Assembly (NCBI GenBank): GCA_045540355.1
Contig: JAZQHB010000072.1
Coordinates: 1-64,000 of the forward strand
DNA length: 64,000 bases
Origin: RGIG2945 sp045540355
Lineage (GTDB): Bacteria; Bacillota; Clostridia; Oscillospirales; Acutalibacteraceae
Direction: 5' to 3'
Shown here: positions 9,057 to 17,956 of the stretch, one piece after another
Position numbering within the stretch: position 1 is the first letter of the stretch
How the letters are laid out: the number at the start of each line of letters is the position of its first letter
Program-made: the position numbers and the translations under genes
Notes under the pieces: generated by a model
What the model was told of the DNA's origin: nothing
The model's input: only the letters and a program-made list of their open reading frames with translations
Database searches by the model: none

Positions 9057-10289
9057 TTAGTACTTGCTTACACGGATAATTGAGAGAGTTTCAAGTGAAA
9101 GCGAGTTAAGTTTATCATAAAATTCAGATTCTTTGATAACGGGTGTAATAAAGGCTGTTTCATTTGCATCTGCGGAGGCTCTGTTTAAGAATTGAACATC
9201 GCCGAAAACTTCTTTGACTTTATCATTGTCACATGAAGCAACTCTTACATACATAGCGTTTTCAAGATCTTTATAATTTATAACATAGTTTTCAACTGTA
9301 TCAGCCCAGCCGAATTCTTTTTTCTTATAAAAATGTTTTGCACAGTCAATAATATCAGCGACAACAGCACTTGCAGTAGGTAATTTGCCTGCACCTTTTC
9401 CGTAGAAAAGAGTTTCACCGACTGCATCACCGTTAACCAATATTGCATTGAAAACATCTGTAACACTTGCCAAGGGACTTTTGTTTGAAATAACTGCAGG
9501 GAATACGGTTGCGGAGATTTTACCGTTATCAAGCTTTTCGGATTGTCCGAGGAGTTTGATTACACCGCCCCAATTTTCAATATATTCAACATCGGCAAGC
9601 GTGATATTTCTGATACCTTCCGTATATACTGAATTCGGATATACATGGTTACCAAAGCAAAGAGATGCGAGAATACAGATTTTTCTGCAAGTATCGTGAC
9701 CGTCAACATCAGCGGTCGGATCCTTTTCTGCATAACCTAACTCCTGAGCAAGCTTTAAAGCATCGGCAAAATCCATATTGTCGTCAATCATCTTTGTTAA
9801 AATGAAGTTTGTTGTGCCGTTGAGAATACCTGCGATTGAATCTATTTCGTTAGCTGCAAGACATTGTGAGATAGGACGGATTATCGGAATACCGCCGCCA
9901 ACGCTTGCTTCAAACAGGAAGTTGACATTTTTCTCCTGTGCGATTTTTAAAAGCTCATAACCTTTTTCTGCAACGAGCTCTTTATTTGAAGTTACAACAC
10001 TCTTGCCGGCTTTAAGACAAGATGATACAAATTCATAAGCGGGATGAAGTCCGCCCATGGTTTCTACAACGATTTTAACATCATCGTCGTTGAGAATGAT
10101 ATTGAAATCCTTGATGAATTTTTCTTCGTTGGGATCACCGGGGAAATCTCTGAGGTCAAGTATGTATTTCAAATCAAGAGAATCAACAGTACTGCGTTTA
10201 ACAATACTGTCATAATTCTTATGAAGAAGCTCTGCCACACCCGAGCCGACAACTCCATGACCCATAATTGCCATATACATATTTTTCAA
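9057..10289 (-). CDS. hom: Homoserine dehydrogenase
   Basis: NAD(P)H-dependent reduction of aspartate semialdehyde to homoserine. The 410 residues start with a Rossmann motif (GHGVVGSGVAELL). They contain VTSNKELVA, GGGIPIIRPI, LNGTTNFILTKM and GYAEKDPTADVDGHD, all signatures of the family. The C-terminus (about residues 345-410) looks like a degenerate ACT domain. The SD is GAAAGGAA. No consensus promoter is obvious in the 190 bp upstream, apart from a weak TAGAAT. Confidence 0.95.
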   Translation of the reverse strand: MKNMYMAIMGHGVVGSGVAELLHKNYDSIVKRSTVDSLDLKYILDLRDFPGDPNEEKFIKDFNIILNDDDVKIVVETMGGLHPAYEFVSSCLKAGKSVVTSNKELVAEKGYELLKIAQEKNVNFLFEASVGGGIPIIRPISQCLAANEIDSIAGILNGTTNFILTKMIDDNMDFADALKLAQELGYAEKDPTADVDGHDTCRKICILASLCFGNHVYPNSVYTEGIRNITLADVEYIENWGGVIKLLGQSEKLDNGKISATVFPAVISNKSPLASVTDVFNAILVNGDAVGETLFYGKGAGKLPTASAVVADIIDCAKHFYKKKEFGWADTVENYVINYKDLENAMYVRVASCDNDKVKEVFGDVQFLNRASADANETAFITPVIKESEFYDKLNSLSLETLSIIRVSKY

Positions 10290-10407
10290 TTCCTTTCAAA
10301 ACCTGACGGTTTAATCAAAAAAATACCGCTTTTTAAAATATCACACACTATTCTATCACAAAATAAAAATATAATAAAGAGTATTTGTAAAAAAAATATT
10401 AAAACAA

Positions 10408-10436
10408 TTGAAAAAATTTTACTCATAGGATATAAT
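10408..10436 (+). promoter_or_regulatory. Sigma-A-like promoter
   Basis: TTGAAA, 17 bp, TATAAT, 44 bp upstream of the AI-2E family gene. Near-consensus. Confidence 0.75.
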
Positions 10437-10479
10437 TATTAAAGAAAAAAGGCAAATTTTCATCTGAAAGGATAAAAAA

Positions 10480-11619
10480 ATGGATATTGTTGAAAAATAC
10501 AGAGGTCGGTTGATAAAAGTTGCATATTTCATAATGCTTATAGGAGCGTTTTATTTGTTTATGAAATATGCGTTCGGTTTGTTCTTGCCGTTCATAATCG
10601 CATTTATAATTGCGACCATGCTTCAAAAGCCGGTTGACAGGTTATCAGGTAACAAATTCATCTCCCGCGGAGTAGCGTCGGCGATACTGTCGCTTTTGCT
10701 TTATGCAATAATAGTTGCTCTGATTTCATTTGTCGGTGTGTGGTTAGCAGGAGAAATCAAATCCTTTGTCGAGTTTCTTACGGAAAAAATGACCTCGTTG
10801 CCCGAGTTTCTTGCAACACTTGAAGATAAGATTTTAAATGTAATTAAAATCTTACCCGATAAAATCGAAACATCTTTAGCGGGGCAGATTAAAGAATGGA
10901 TTGCAATGCTTTCAAACGAGGCACCGACAGAAGTACCTCAGAATACAGGCGGTATATTTGATAAGTTTGATTTCAGTATACTTGCTTCGCCTCTCAGCGG
11001 TATCGCATCGGCGGCGATGAGAGTGCCGAGCTTCCTTATCGGTGCGGTTATTACGGTTATCGCAACTTGCTTCCTTACAACCGATTATAACAGAATCAAG
11101 AATTTTATCAAAAGACAGCTTCCCGAAGAACGCGTTTTGGCTGTTGCATCAGGCAAGAAAATACTCAAAAAATCAATAAAGAATCTTTCAAAAGCGTATC
11201 TTTCAATCATGGGAATTACTTTCTGTGAGATGCTTATAGGACTTCTCGTTCTCAGATTGATTGGCGTTCTGAAAACAGATTATATCTTTGTAATCGCTTT
11301 CATAACAGCGATTGTAGATATCTTCCCGATACTCGGTACGGGTACAATTCTTTTGCCTTGGGCTGCGTATGCACTTATCACAGGTAACTACGGATTGGCA
11401 ATCGGAATTGTTGTTATTTATATAGTGATAACAGTTCTCCGCCAGTTTATCGAGCCTAAAATGGTTGCAGAAAATCTCGGATTGCCGCCGATACTCACTA
11501 TTTTTGGTATATATATCGGACTTAAGCTTTTCGGTGTCCTTGGTTTCTTTATTGTTCCGCTTGTTATTATTATGATTAAGCTTTTGAATGATGAAGGTGT
11601 TATCCACTTGTGGAAGTAA
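10480..11619 (+). CDS. AI-2E family transporter / PerM-like membrane protein
   Basis: Polytopic membrane protein of 379 residues. The architecture is typical of the AI-2E exporter-like superfamily (PF01594). It has paired N-terminal helices (residues 12-50), a hydrophobic segment at about 65-90, and a roughly 80-residue amphipathic extracytoplasmic stretch. The C-terminal membrane half carries FPILGTGTILLPWAAYAL and the conserved FIEPKMVAENLGLPP. Family members have been linked to quorum-signal export, Na+/H+ exchange or sporulation; the substrate here is unknown. It is monocistronic, with its own promoter and a strong terminator. Confidence 0.85.
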   Translation: MDIVEKYRGRLIKVAYFIMLIGAFYLFMKYAFGLFLPFIIAFIIATMLQKPVDRLSGNKFISRGVASAILSLLLYAIIVALISFVGVWLAGEIKSFVEFLTEKMTSLPEFLATLEDKILNVIKILPDKIETSLAGQIKEWIAMLSNEAPTEVPQNTGGIFDKFDFSILASPLSGIASAAMRVPSFLIGAVITVIATCFLTTDYNRIKNFIKRQLPEERVLAVASGKKILKKSIKNLSKAYLSIMGITFCEMLIGLLVLRLIGVLKTDYIFVIAFITAIVDIFPILGTGTILLPWAAYALITGNYGLAIGIVVIYIVITVLRQFIEPKMVAENLGLPPILTIFGIYIGLKLFGVLGFFIVPLVIIMIKLLNDEGVIHLWK

Positions 11620-11641
11620 TAAAATTTGAAAAAATATATAC

Positions 11642-11677
11642 AAAGCCGTTTTCTTCAAGCAAGAAGAAAACGGCTTT
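11642..11677 (+). terminator. Terminator after the AI-2E gene
   Basis: AAAGCCGTTTTCTT / AAGAAAACGGCTTT stem starting 22 bp after the stop at 11619. It may work in both directions. Confidence 0.75.
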
Positions 11678-11724
11678 AAGTATAATTTACATCTGACGGT
11701 AATAAAATGTAATATGTAAAAAAT

Positions 11725-11749
11725 GGCGGTTGCAAGAAATGCAACCGCC
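11725..11749 (-). terminator. Terminator after gapA
   Basis: Perfect 10-bp stem GGCGGTTGCA / TGCAACCGCC followed by a T6 run on the minus strand, 15 bp beyond the gapA stop. Confidence 0.85.
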
Positions 11750-11763
11750 GATTTGTTTAATGA

Positions 11764-12771
11764 TTAAACTTCTGCGAAGTATTTGATTGTTCTTACCATC
11801 TGGCTTGTGTAAGAATTTTCGTTATCATACCAAGAAACTACCTGAACCTGAGTATTTCCGTCTTCCATGGGAGATACCATTGTCTGTGTAGCATCAAACA
11901 ATGAACCATAAGTCATACCAACAATGTCGCTTGAAACGATTTCGTCTGTGTTGTAGCCGTAAGATTCGTTAGAAGCAGCCTTCATAGCGTCATTGATCTG
12001 TTCCTTAGTAACATGACCCTTAACAACAGCGATAAGGATTGTTGTTGAACCTGTGGGTGTGGGAACACGCTGAGCAGCACCGATAAGTTTGCCGTTGAGT
12101 TCGGGGATAACAAGACCGATTGCTTTAGCAGCACCTGTTGAGTTGGGAACGATGTTAGCAGCACCTGCACGAGCTCTTCTGAAGTCACCCTTTCTGTGGG
12201 GACCGTCAAGGATCATCTGATCGCCTGTGTAAGCGTGGATTGTTGTCATGATACCTGACTGAATGGGAGCGAGCTTGTTGAGAGCGTCAGCCATGGGAGC
12301 CAAGCAGTTTGTTGTGCATGAAGCAGCAGAAATGATTGTATCTTCTGCAGTAAGCTTTTCATGGTTAACATTGTAAACGATTGTGGGAAGATCGTTGCCT
12401 GCGGGAGCAGAAATAACAACCTTCTTAGCACCTGCCTTAATGTGAGCAGAAGCCTTATCCTTAGATGTGTAGAAACCTGTGCATTCTAAAACAACATCAA
12501 CGCCGATTTCGCCCCAGGGAAGCTGAGAAGCATCAGCCATGCTGTAGATTTTGATTTCTTTGCCGTCAACAACGATTGAAGATTCTTTAGCTTCAACTTT
12601 ATCAGCAAGAGCATATTTGCCCTGAGCTGTGTCGTACTTCAAAAGATGAGCGAGCATTGCGGGATCTGTTAAATCGTTGATAGCAACGACTTCATAACCC
12701 TCAGCGTTGAACATCTGTCTGAAAGCAAGACGACCGATACGACCGAATCCGTTAATTGCAACTTTTACCAT
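11764..12771 (-). CDS. gapA: Glyceraldehyde-3-phosphate dehydrogenase
   Basis: Glycolytic NAD-dependent GAPDH of 335 residues. The Rossmann start VKVAINGFGRIGR, the catalytic-cysteine motif SAASCTTNCLAP, HAYTGDQMILDGPH and SWYDNENSYTSQMVR are all present. The ATG at 12771 is chosen because GGAGG lies 8 nt upstream; a TTG five codons earlier overlaps that SD. The coding sequence uses a narrow codon set, as expected for a highly expressed gene. It has its own promoter and terminator. Confidence 0.97.
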   Translation of the reverse strand: MVKVAINGFGRIGRLAFRQMFNAEGYEVVAINDLTDPAMLAHLLKYDTAQGKYALADKVEAKESSIVVDGKEIKIYSMADASQLPWGEIGVDVVLECTGFYTSKDKASAHIKAGAKKVVISAPAGNDLPTIVYNVNHEKLTAEDTIISAASCTTNCLAPMADALNKLAPIQSGIMTTIHAYTGDQMILDGPHRKGDFRRARAGAANIVPNSTGAAKAIGLVIPELNGKLIGAAQRVPTPTGSTTILIAVVKGHVTKEQINDAMKAASNESYGYNTDEIVSSDIVGMTYGSLFDATQTMVSPMEDGNTQVQVVSWYDNENSYTSQMVRTIKYFAEV

Positions 12772-12815
12772 GGTAATAACCTCCAAATTTTATTGTTTTA
12801 AAAATTACCATAATT

Positions 12816-12844
12816 ATCTTAACCCTTTTGCTCGAAATATGCAA
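12816..12844 (-). promoter_or_regulatory. Promoter of gapA
   Basis: TTGCAT, 17 bp, TAAGAT, 45 bp upstream of the gapA ATG. Confidence 0.6.
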
Positions 12845-12956
12845 GGATTTTTTGCTAAATTTTTAACAAAAAAAGTACTTTTGTTAGTTTGAACAAAATT
12901 CATTTAAAAGTCGGATATACTATAGACAATACAACAATCGAAAGCGGCGTGGTTTG

Positions 12957-13565
12957 ATGATAAATGAACTTGATAACAGGATAAAACAGATAGATAACAT
13001 ATCGCCGATACCCGAAAATGAAAAGAAGTTGCGTGATGAGTTACAGTTGCTTTTTATGATAGCTGACAGCATTGATGAAGCCGATGATAAAAAAATAACT
13101 GATGCGGTAAGATTTTTTGCAAAGGATAAGCTTACAAAACTCGAAAACGCAAAGCTGCTCCTGATAAATGAATTGCAAAAAAACAAGTATGATTTAAACG
13201 AATTGCTTCTCAGAATTTTCAAGAAGCTTGATAAAGAGGGGAGAAGGATAAGCTTTTACGCAAAAACGGAAAAAATATTTGTTTTTGCCAACGAAAGAGC
13301 TATGAGAGTGTTGTTTGAGAGATTGATGTGTTTTTCCGGAAACAGATTATCCGTAGAAATAAAGAAAAACAGGATAAAAATAAAATCGGACTTAAGTTTT
13401 TCTGAGCTCAATGAACTGAGAAACAACAAGTCCGATTTAATGGTTGTCATAAATAAAATATTGAGTTTTCATTCCTCAACGGTGTTCTTCAGCAGCGTCG
13501 GACAGGAATGTGAAATATCAATATCACTTAATGGTATGGCTTGCAACAAAACCAACAAGTGTTGA
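12957..13565 (+). CDS. Unrecognised protein, possibly a degenerate histidine-kinase-like ATPase module
   Basis: A 202-residue soluble protein with no match I can name. Residues 1-80 are charged and helical (KKLRDELQLLFMIADSIDEADDKK). The following stretch, KYDLNELLLRIFKKLDKEGRRISF then VFANERAMRVLFERLM, has the rhythm of the linker and N-box region of a HATPase_c domain. The Asn/Asp ATP-binding residues and glycine boxes are absent, so this is speculation. The ATG at 12957 (preceded by TTG) has no clear SD. It is convergent with the lipoprotein gene and the two 3' ends overlap by 42 bp, which is unusual. Confidence 0.6.
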   Translation: MINELDNRIKQIDNISPIPENEKKLRDELQLLFMIADSIDEADDKKITDAVRFFAKDKLTKLENAKLLLINELQKNKYDLNELLLRIFKKLDKEGRRISFYAKTEKIFVFANERAMRVLFERLMCFSGNRLSVEIKKNRIKIKSDLSFSELNELRNNKSDLMVVINKILSFHSSTVFFSSVGQECEISISLNGMACNKTNKC

Positions 13566-15422
13566 AGCGTTACCCGCAGGAGTTGCACCCTTCAAGCTAC
13601 TGTCAGACGACCTTGAGTGTCCGCTTATAATGAAAGTTTTTTTGTCTGAAAGAATTGCCAAGCCTGATGAGTGGTCAAACAAAGAGCCTCCGAAACGCGA
13701 CAGAGCTTTAGTTTTTCCGTCAGCATCAACATACCAGATGAAAACATCGGAATCACCCATGTTCGGGATTGATGCGAAATCACGGTTATCTGACCTTGAA
13801 TCGCCGACGACCAAGAAGCCGTTGCCGTATTTTTCAACTGCAAAAATTCTGTCGTCTTTAAAGCCTGCAAGAGTTTTTTCCCATGCGACTGAGCCCGATG
13901 AGCTGAATTTTACAAGAACAGCGTCAAATCCGCCTGCGTTATGGAAGTTTGAATAAGAGCCGTCGGTCTTACCGCTTTTTACCGTGTAACCGCCGCCGAT
14001 TACACAACCGCCGTCACTCGTTGCAGTGATGGAGATAATTTCGTCATGACCGCCGCCTGCATAAGCTTTTTTCCAGAGCTCTTTACCTGCTTTGTCAAGC
14101 TTGATTACGACACAGTCAAGAGCACCCTTGCCTGCAAGTCCTTTGAAGTATCCTGTTGAAGAAGCTGTCTGACAAAGTGCATAGATGCTTCCGTCATCTG
14201 CAACTGCGATGTCAACAATGGTATCTGACATATCGCCGCTGAAGGTCTTTTTCCACGACATTTCACCGGATTTTGTATATTTTATAACGAATGCTGCACC
14301 TGATTTTGAGAGACCTGCGAATATACCGTCAGTTGAAACAGTCTTACCGCCGATAACAAAACCACCGTCAGGAGTTGCCGCAACACCTTTTGTAAGCTCG
14401 TGCTCCTTGCCGCCGATAAGCTTTGTGAACTGGATTTTTCCTGAGGAAGAGAGCTTGATAACAAGAGTATCAAGTTTTCCGATATGTTCAGCACCAAGAT
14501 TGGAGGACTCGGTTGAGCCGACAACAACGATACTGCCGTCTTTCAAAACAGCAACTTTATCAAGAGTTACACCTTTGTTGCCGCAGACAGGCGTTTTCCA
14601 GACCTTTGAACCGCCTGCATTGTATTTGATAACATATCCGAATTTAGAAGTATTTCCGCCTTTATCTGCTCCTGCAAAATCACCCGAAGCAGAATTACCT
14701 GTTGCAATCGCAACATAACCGCCGTCAGAGGTTGCAACTACATCTGTGAAAGATGTGCTGCCCTTACCGCCGAAAGTCTTTACATACGAAAGCTTTGCTT
14801 GTAATGCGGTTGCTGAATCTGATGTGGGATTAGTGTTGTATGTGGTACCTGTTTTTTTTGTTGTTGTACGGGTAGTACGAGGTTTAGTAGTGCGGTCTGA
14901 AGTCTTATTGTCTGAATTTTGTGTAGTTTCTTTTTGAGAAGCAGTAGTTTTTTTGGTGGTTACGGTATTGTTCTGACCGTCAGCATAAGTGCCGTCTGCA
15001 AAGATAGTTTTGCCCTCCTCGTTTACAACCGATGTATAGAGGATATCGCCGTCTTCCTTTGTAACGACATCATAAACAGGTGAACCGTCTTCTTTTGTCA
15101 CAACAACAGCACTACCGTTTTCCAATGTTGTGCGGGCTTCTGTTACTGCCGCATAAACAAACTTGCCGTCTTTGTCGGTGTAGGGCTCACCGTTTTTGTC
15201 AGTTACAAGTGCACCGATTTTGTTTCCGTCAGCATCGGTAATGTCTTTACCATCAGCGTTTGTTACTGCATAATAAGCGGTATTACCCTCAGCGTCAGTT
15301 ACTGCAACACCGTTGGCATCAGTAACAATCTGTTCGTCAACAGGTTTCTTGTTACATGCTGCAAGTGTTACGGAAAGAGCAAGAAGAAATGAAATTGATA
15401 ATATGACATGTAATCTCTTCAT
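13524..15422 (-). CDS. Surface lipoprotein with DxDG repeats, Thr-rich linker and beta-propeller-like repeats
   Basis: Predicted secreted lipoprotein of 632 residues. A signal peptide (residues 1-22) ends in a lipobox LAAC, with Cys23 the expected lipidation site. Residues about 33-140 are short repeats built around VTDxxG and DxDG (TDADGNK, TDKDGKF). Residues about 155-205 form a Thr/Lys/Ser-rich linker. Residues 210-632 contain about six 55-65-residue repeats with GG, TSDGGYVxxG, FVIKYTKSG and WKKT. These resemble delta-60/beta-propeller repeats found in bacterial surface proteins. No enzymatic motif is seen, so a binding or structural role is likely. The SD is unusually distant (see the hairpin entry). 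Function unknown. Confidence 0.8.
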   Translation of the reverse strand: MKRLHVILSISFLLALSVTLAACNKKPVDEQIVTDANGVAVTDAEGNTAYYAVTNADGKDITDADGNKIGALVTDKNGEPYTDKDGKFVYAAVTEARTTLENGSAVVVTKEDGSPVYDVVTKEDGDILYTSVVNEEGKTIFADGTYADGQNNTVTTKKTTASQKETTQNSDNKTSDRTTKPRTTRTTTKKTGTTYNTNPTSDSATALQAKLSYVKTFGGKGSTSFTDVVATSDGGYVAIATGNSASGDFAGADKGGNTSKFGYVIKYNAGGSKVWKTPVCGNKGVTLDKVAVLKDGSIVVVGSTESSNLGAEHIGKLDTLVIKLSSSGKIQFTKLIGGKEHELTKGVAATPDGGFVIGGKTVSTDGIFAGLSKSGAAFVIKYTKSGEMSWKKTFSGDMSDTIVDIAVADDGSIYALCQTASSTGYFKGLAGKGALDCVVIKLDKAGKELWKKAYAGGGHDEIISITATSDGGCVIGGGYTVKSGKTDGSYSNFHNAGGFDAVLVKFSSSGSVAWEKTLAGFKDDRIFAVEKYGNGFLVVGDSRSDNRDFASIPNMGDSDVFIWYVDADGKTKALSRFGGSLFDHSSGLAILSDKKTFIISGHSRSSDSSLKGATPAGNASTLVGFVASHTIK

Positions 15423-15431
15423 AATAAAATC

Positions 15432-15459
15432 AAGGTAATTTGATTACCTTCTCCTCCTG
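15432..15459 (-). promoter_or_regulatory. Hairpin between Shine-Dalgarno and start codon of the lipoprotein gene
   Basis: The only strong SD (AGGAGGAG, 15451-15459) lies about 28 nt from the ATG at 15422. An 8-bp inverted repeat, AAGGTAAT / ATTACCTT with a 3-nt loop (15432-15450), fills most of the gap. Folding the hairpin would bring the SD to about 9 nt from the ATG. This may be a translational switch or simply a hairpin-bridged SD. Confidence 0.5.
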
Positions 15460-15476
15460 AGTTTTTAGTTAATACA

Positions 15477-15505
15477 ATAATATCACAAATACAACTGTTT
15501 TTCAA
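15477..15505 (-). promoter_or_regulatory. Promoter of the lipoprotein gene
   Basis: TTGAAA, 17 bp, TATTAT on the minus strand, about 55 bp upstream of the ATG. Confidence 0.6.
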
Positions 15506-15521
15506 TAATTATACAAATGAA

Positions 15522-15561
15522 AAAACTGTAAATATTTTGCGGACAAAATATTTACAGTTTT
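15522..15561 (-). terminator. Terminator after the TupA-like gene
   Basis: An 18-bp inverted repeat (AAAACTGTAAATATTTTG and its complement around CGGA) just after the stop at 15567. It ends in a T-rich run on the minus strand. Confidence 0.75.
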
Positions 15562-15566
15562 GGTCT

Positions 15567-16445
15567 TTATGTTTCAATTAGATTTCCGAGGTCCTTTTCC
15601 CAGTGCTCCGGATGGAAAAGATAATACCCTCCCCCGTGAAAGAAAGTAAATTCACCGAAATAGATATGTCCGTCTATTTCATACAAGTCGAGGCGGACAA
15701 ATTCCATACCTTGCGTTAACTTTGCAGCGATTTCTTTCATCTGCTCAAAGCAAGCGGGTTTTGGGATAACTTTACCTGACTGTTCATGGATGTTATAAAT
15801 ATCAAGATGATTAAAATCCATATCGAAAAAGTCGAATTTAACATCAGTTGCTCTATCTGTTGCAACAAAAAGAATTTCGGGTTTTCCGTTAAAGCAGAAA
15901 AATTTGTAATCATTCAAACCCTGTCCGTCAGGTGTTTCCATAAATGCTTCAGCCATAATTTTAGGCTTGACATTTTTGTAGGGATATTCACGCCCAAGAC
16001 AAAAAGCATTTAATTTTAATCTGCGTTCAAAGAATGCGGACAAATCTTTTTTATCAATGGAATTTTTATCTGTGATTATTTTGACACTTCCTGAATCGTG
16101 GTTGCATTTTAAGACAAATTTTTCAGGAAGTGAATCAAAATCGATATCTTCAAATTTATCCCAAGTTCCTAAAAGAGGGAAGAGAGCATTCTCACCGATT
16201 TTTGCAGAGATGTAGTCTCTTACTGCAATTTTATCAACCAATTCAGTATATTCGGGGTGTATTTTATTTAGCTTGAGCCAATTCAGTTTTTCATTGAAAC
16301 CTTGAGGGTTTTCCAAGTTTAATTTTTTTCCGGTTTTTATCCGATACACAAGTTTTAAATAAGGTTTGTCGGGAATAAAAGAAAGCAATTTTATAAGCTG
16401 TAATCTTAACTCTCTGTTTTTGATTATCTTTTTGTAATCAATCAC
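15567..16445 (-). CDS. TupA-like ATP-grasp protein
   Basis: A 292-residue protein that matches the TupA-like ATP-grasp family (PF14305). That family occurs in capsule, teichuronopeptide and polysaccharide clusters and is thought to ligate an amino acid or similar group to a polymer. Characteristic stretches are NPQGFNEKLNWLKL near residue 46, DKIAVRDYISAKIG, VLKCNHDSGSV, DYKFFCFNGKPE and the C-terminal FVRLDLYEIDGHIYFGEFTFFHGGG, typical of the metal/ATP site. The start is GTG at 16445 with GGAG about 9 nt upstream. It is monocistronic with a consensus promoter, and no polysaccharide cluster surrounds it. Confidence 0.8.
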   Translation of the reverse strand: MIDYKKIIKNRELRLQLIKLLSFIPDKPYLKLVYRIKTGKKLNLENPQGFNEKLNWLKLNKIHPEYTELVDKIAVRDYISAKIGENALFPLLGTWDKFEDIDFDSLPEKFVLKCNHDSGSVKIITDKNSIDKKDLSAFFERRLKLNAFCLGREYPYKNVKPKIMAEAFMETPDGQGLNDYKFFCFNGKPEILFVATDRATDVKFDFFDMDFNHLDIYNIHEQSGKVIPKPACFEQMKEIAAKLTQGMEFVRLDLYEIDGHIYFGEFTFFHGGGYYLFHPEHWEKDLGNLIET

Positions 16446-16477
16446 TCAAAACACTCCAATCCTTACATGATATACAA

Positions 16478-16506
16478 ATTATATCGTTTTCTTAATTGGT
16501 TGTCAA
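16478..16506 (-). promoter_or_regulatory. Consensus promoter of the TupA-like gene
   Basis: TTGACA, 17 bp, TATAAT on the minus strand: a perfect sigma-A match just downstream of the antiporter stop codon. Confidence 0.85.
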
Positions 16507-16510
16507 ATAA

Positions 16511-17782
16511 TCAGGATACTTTGGTAACATCACGGGCACTGACTTTTTCTTCAGGCTTGATTTCACCGGCCTTGAGAAGTGAAATTTTTGTCAGGAAAGG
16601 ACCTATGAGCTCATAAACGAGAACGGAGAAAAGTACGATGTTGGCGACAACCATACCTTCAGCACCGAGAGTTTCTGCCTTTATTGCCATGCCCAAAGCA
16701 ACACCTGCCTGTGGGAAAAGAGTTATGCCGAGGTATTTTACTATGTTCGGCTCACACTTTACTGATTGAGCACTGAAACGAGCACCGAAATACTTGCCGA
16801 TACAACGGAAGACTATATAAACAATACCGATTAAAACAATGACCCAATCCTTGAAAATTGAAAGCTGAAGCTCAGCACCGCTTATAACAAAGAATAATAT
16901 AAACAATGGAGCAGTCCAACGGTCAATTCTGTCCATAAGTTCTTCGGAGAAATCGCATATATTGCAGAAAATTGTTCCGAGCATCATACATACTAAAAGC
17001 GATGAAAAAGCAATATGTACTCCGAAAACCTCAAATTGAAGCATAGATAACGCAACTGTCAGAAGTACAAAGGTTATTGACATTGCAAGTCTTTTTGAAC
17101 GGGAGTGGAAAAATTTCTCGAAAAAGCTGAAAAGGAAGCCCATAATCGCACCGAGGAGTAATGATAAAACTACCTCTAAAACAGGCTCTACGATAATCGA
17201 AATTATATCGATGCTGCCCATAAGCAATGCTTTTGCAACTCCGAATGAAACTGCGAAGAGGATAAGACCTACCGCATCATCAAGAGCAACGATGGGCAAG
17301 AGAATATCCGTAAGAGGACCTTTTGCCTTGTACTGACGGACAACCATCAGGGTTGCAGCAGGCGCAGTAGCAGATGCAACAGCTCCGAGGATAATTGCGG
17401 ACGGCAAAGGAAGCTTATCAGGAATAAGGAAATGCAATCCTATTAAAGCCGCATCAACAATAATCGTGGTGAAAACCGCCTGAACAATACCGATAACAGT
17501 TGCTTTTTTACCTATTTGCTTAAGTTGAGAAAGACGGAATTCGTTACCGATTGAAAAAGCGATGAAGCCGAGGGCAGTATCGCTTATAATACCGTAAGAT
17601 TTTACATCAGCAATACTTGTAAAACCAATGCCCTCAATACCTAAACTGCCAAGCACAAAAGGACCTACTAAAATACCTGTAACAAGATAAGCTGTTACTG
17701 CAGGAAGCTTTAAAACTTTTGCAAGTCGCGAGAGCATCAGACCACCGAAAAGTGCTATTGATAAGCACAACAGAATTTGCAT
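16511..17782 (-). CDS. CPA2-type monovalent cation:proton antiporter (Kef/NapA-like)
   Basis: Membrane antiporter of 423 residues with about 12 hydrophobic segments; the fold is the Na+/H+ exchanger family (PF00999). LKLPAVTAYLVTGILVGPFVLG is the first transmembrane pair, SATAPAATLMVVRQYKAKGPL marks the unwound helix region, and VALDDAVGLILFAV carries the paired acidic residues. No TrkA-N domain follows, so it is the short form. The ATG at 17782 is chosen because the sequence upstream of it (TTG at 17851) encodes a non-membrane extension without an SD. The transported ion is not decidable. The gene stands alone. Confidence 0.85.
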   Translation of the reverse strand: MQILLCLSIALFGGLMLSRLAKVLKLPAVTAYLVTGILVGPFVLGSLGIEGIGFTSIADVKSYGIISDTALGFIAFSIGNEFRLSQLKQIGKKATVIGIVQAVFTTIIVDAALIGLHFLIPDKLPLPSAIILGAVASATAPAATLMVVRQYKAKGPLTDILLPIVALDDAVGLILFAVSFGVAKALLMGSIDIISIIVEPVLEVVLSLLLGAIMGFLFSFFEKFFHSRSKRLAMSITFVLLTVALSMLQFEVFGVHIAFSSLLVCMMLGTIFCNICDFSEELMDRIDRWTAPLFILFFVISGAELQLSIFKDWVIVLIGIVYIVFRCIGKYFGARFSAQSVKCEPNIVKYLGITLFPQAGVALGMAIKAETLGAEGMVVANIVLFSVLVYELIGPFLTKISLLKAGEIKPEEKVSARDVTKVS

Positions 17783-17897
17783 TTTACACCATTCTTTCTG
17801 AAAAAATTGCGTTAAAACACCCCGTAACCAATATGGTACAGGGGCAATCAACGGAAAAATTATAGCACAAAAAAATAATTTGTCAATTGATATATCG

Positions 17898-17926
17898 TTG
17901 AAAAAAAAGAAAAAATATGTTATTAT
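17898..17926 (+). promoter_or_regulatory. Promoter of the GNAT-hydrolase-PHP run
   Basis: TTGAAA, 17 bp, TATTAT, 30 bp upstream of the acetyltransferase ATG. Confidence 0.6.
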
Positions 17927-17956
17927 TTATACAATGATAAACAAAGGGGAGAAAAT

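Noticed and set aside
12881..12921. Promoter for the 202-residue unknown gene (TTGAAC ... TATACT)
   Set aside because: The spacer would be 21 bp; TATACT at 12916 may still be a -10, but I cannot support a matching -35.
16511..17782. Fused TrkA-N regulatory domain on the antiporter
   Set aside because: The protein ends about 20 residues after the last membrane helix, leaving no room for such a domain.
17816..17851. TTG start and hairpin-like CCCCTGTACC...GGTTACGGGG before the antiporter
   Set aside because: The arms pair imperfectly and the extension lacks an SD; ATG at 17782 fits the family start.
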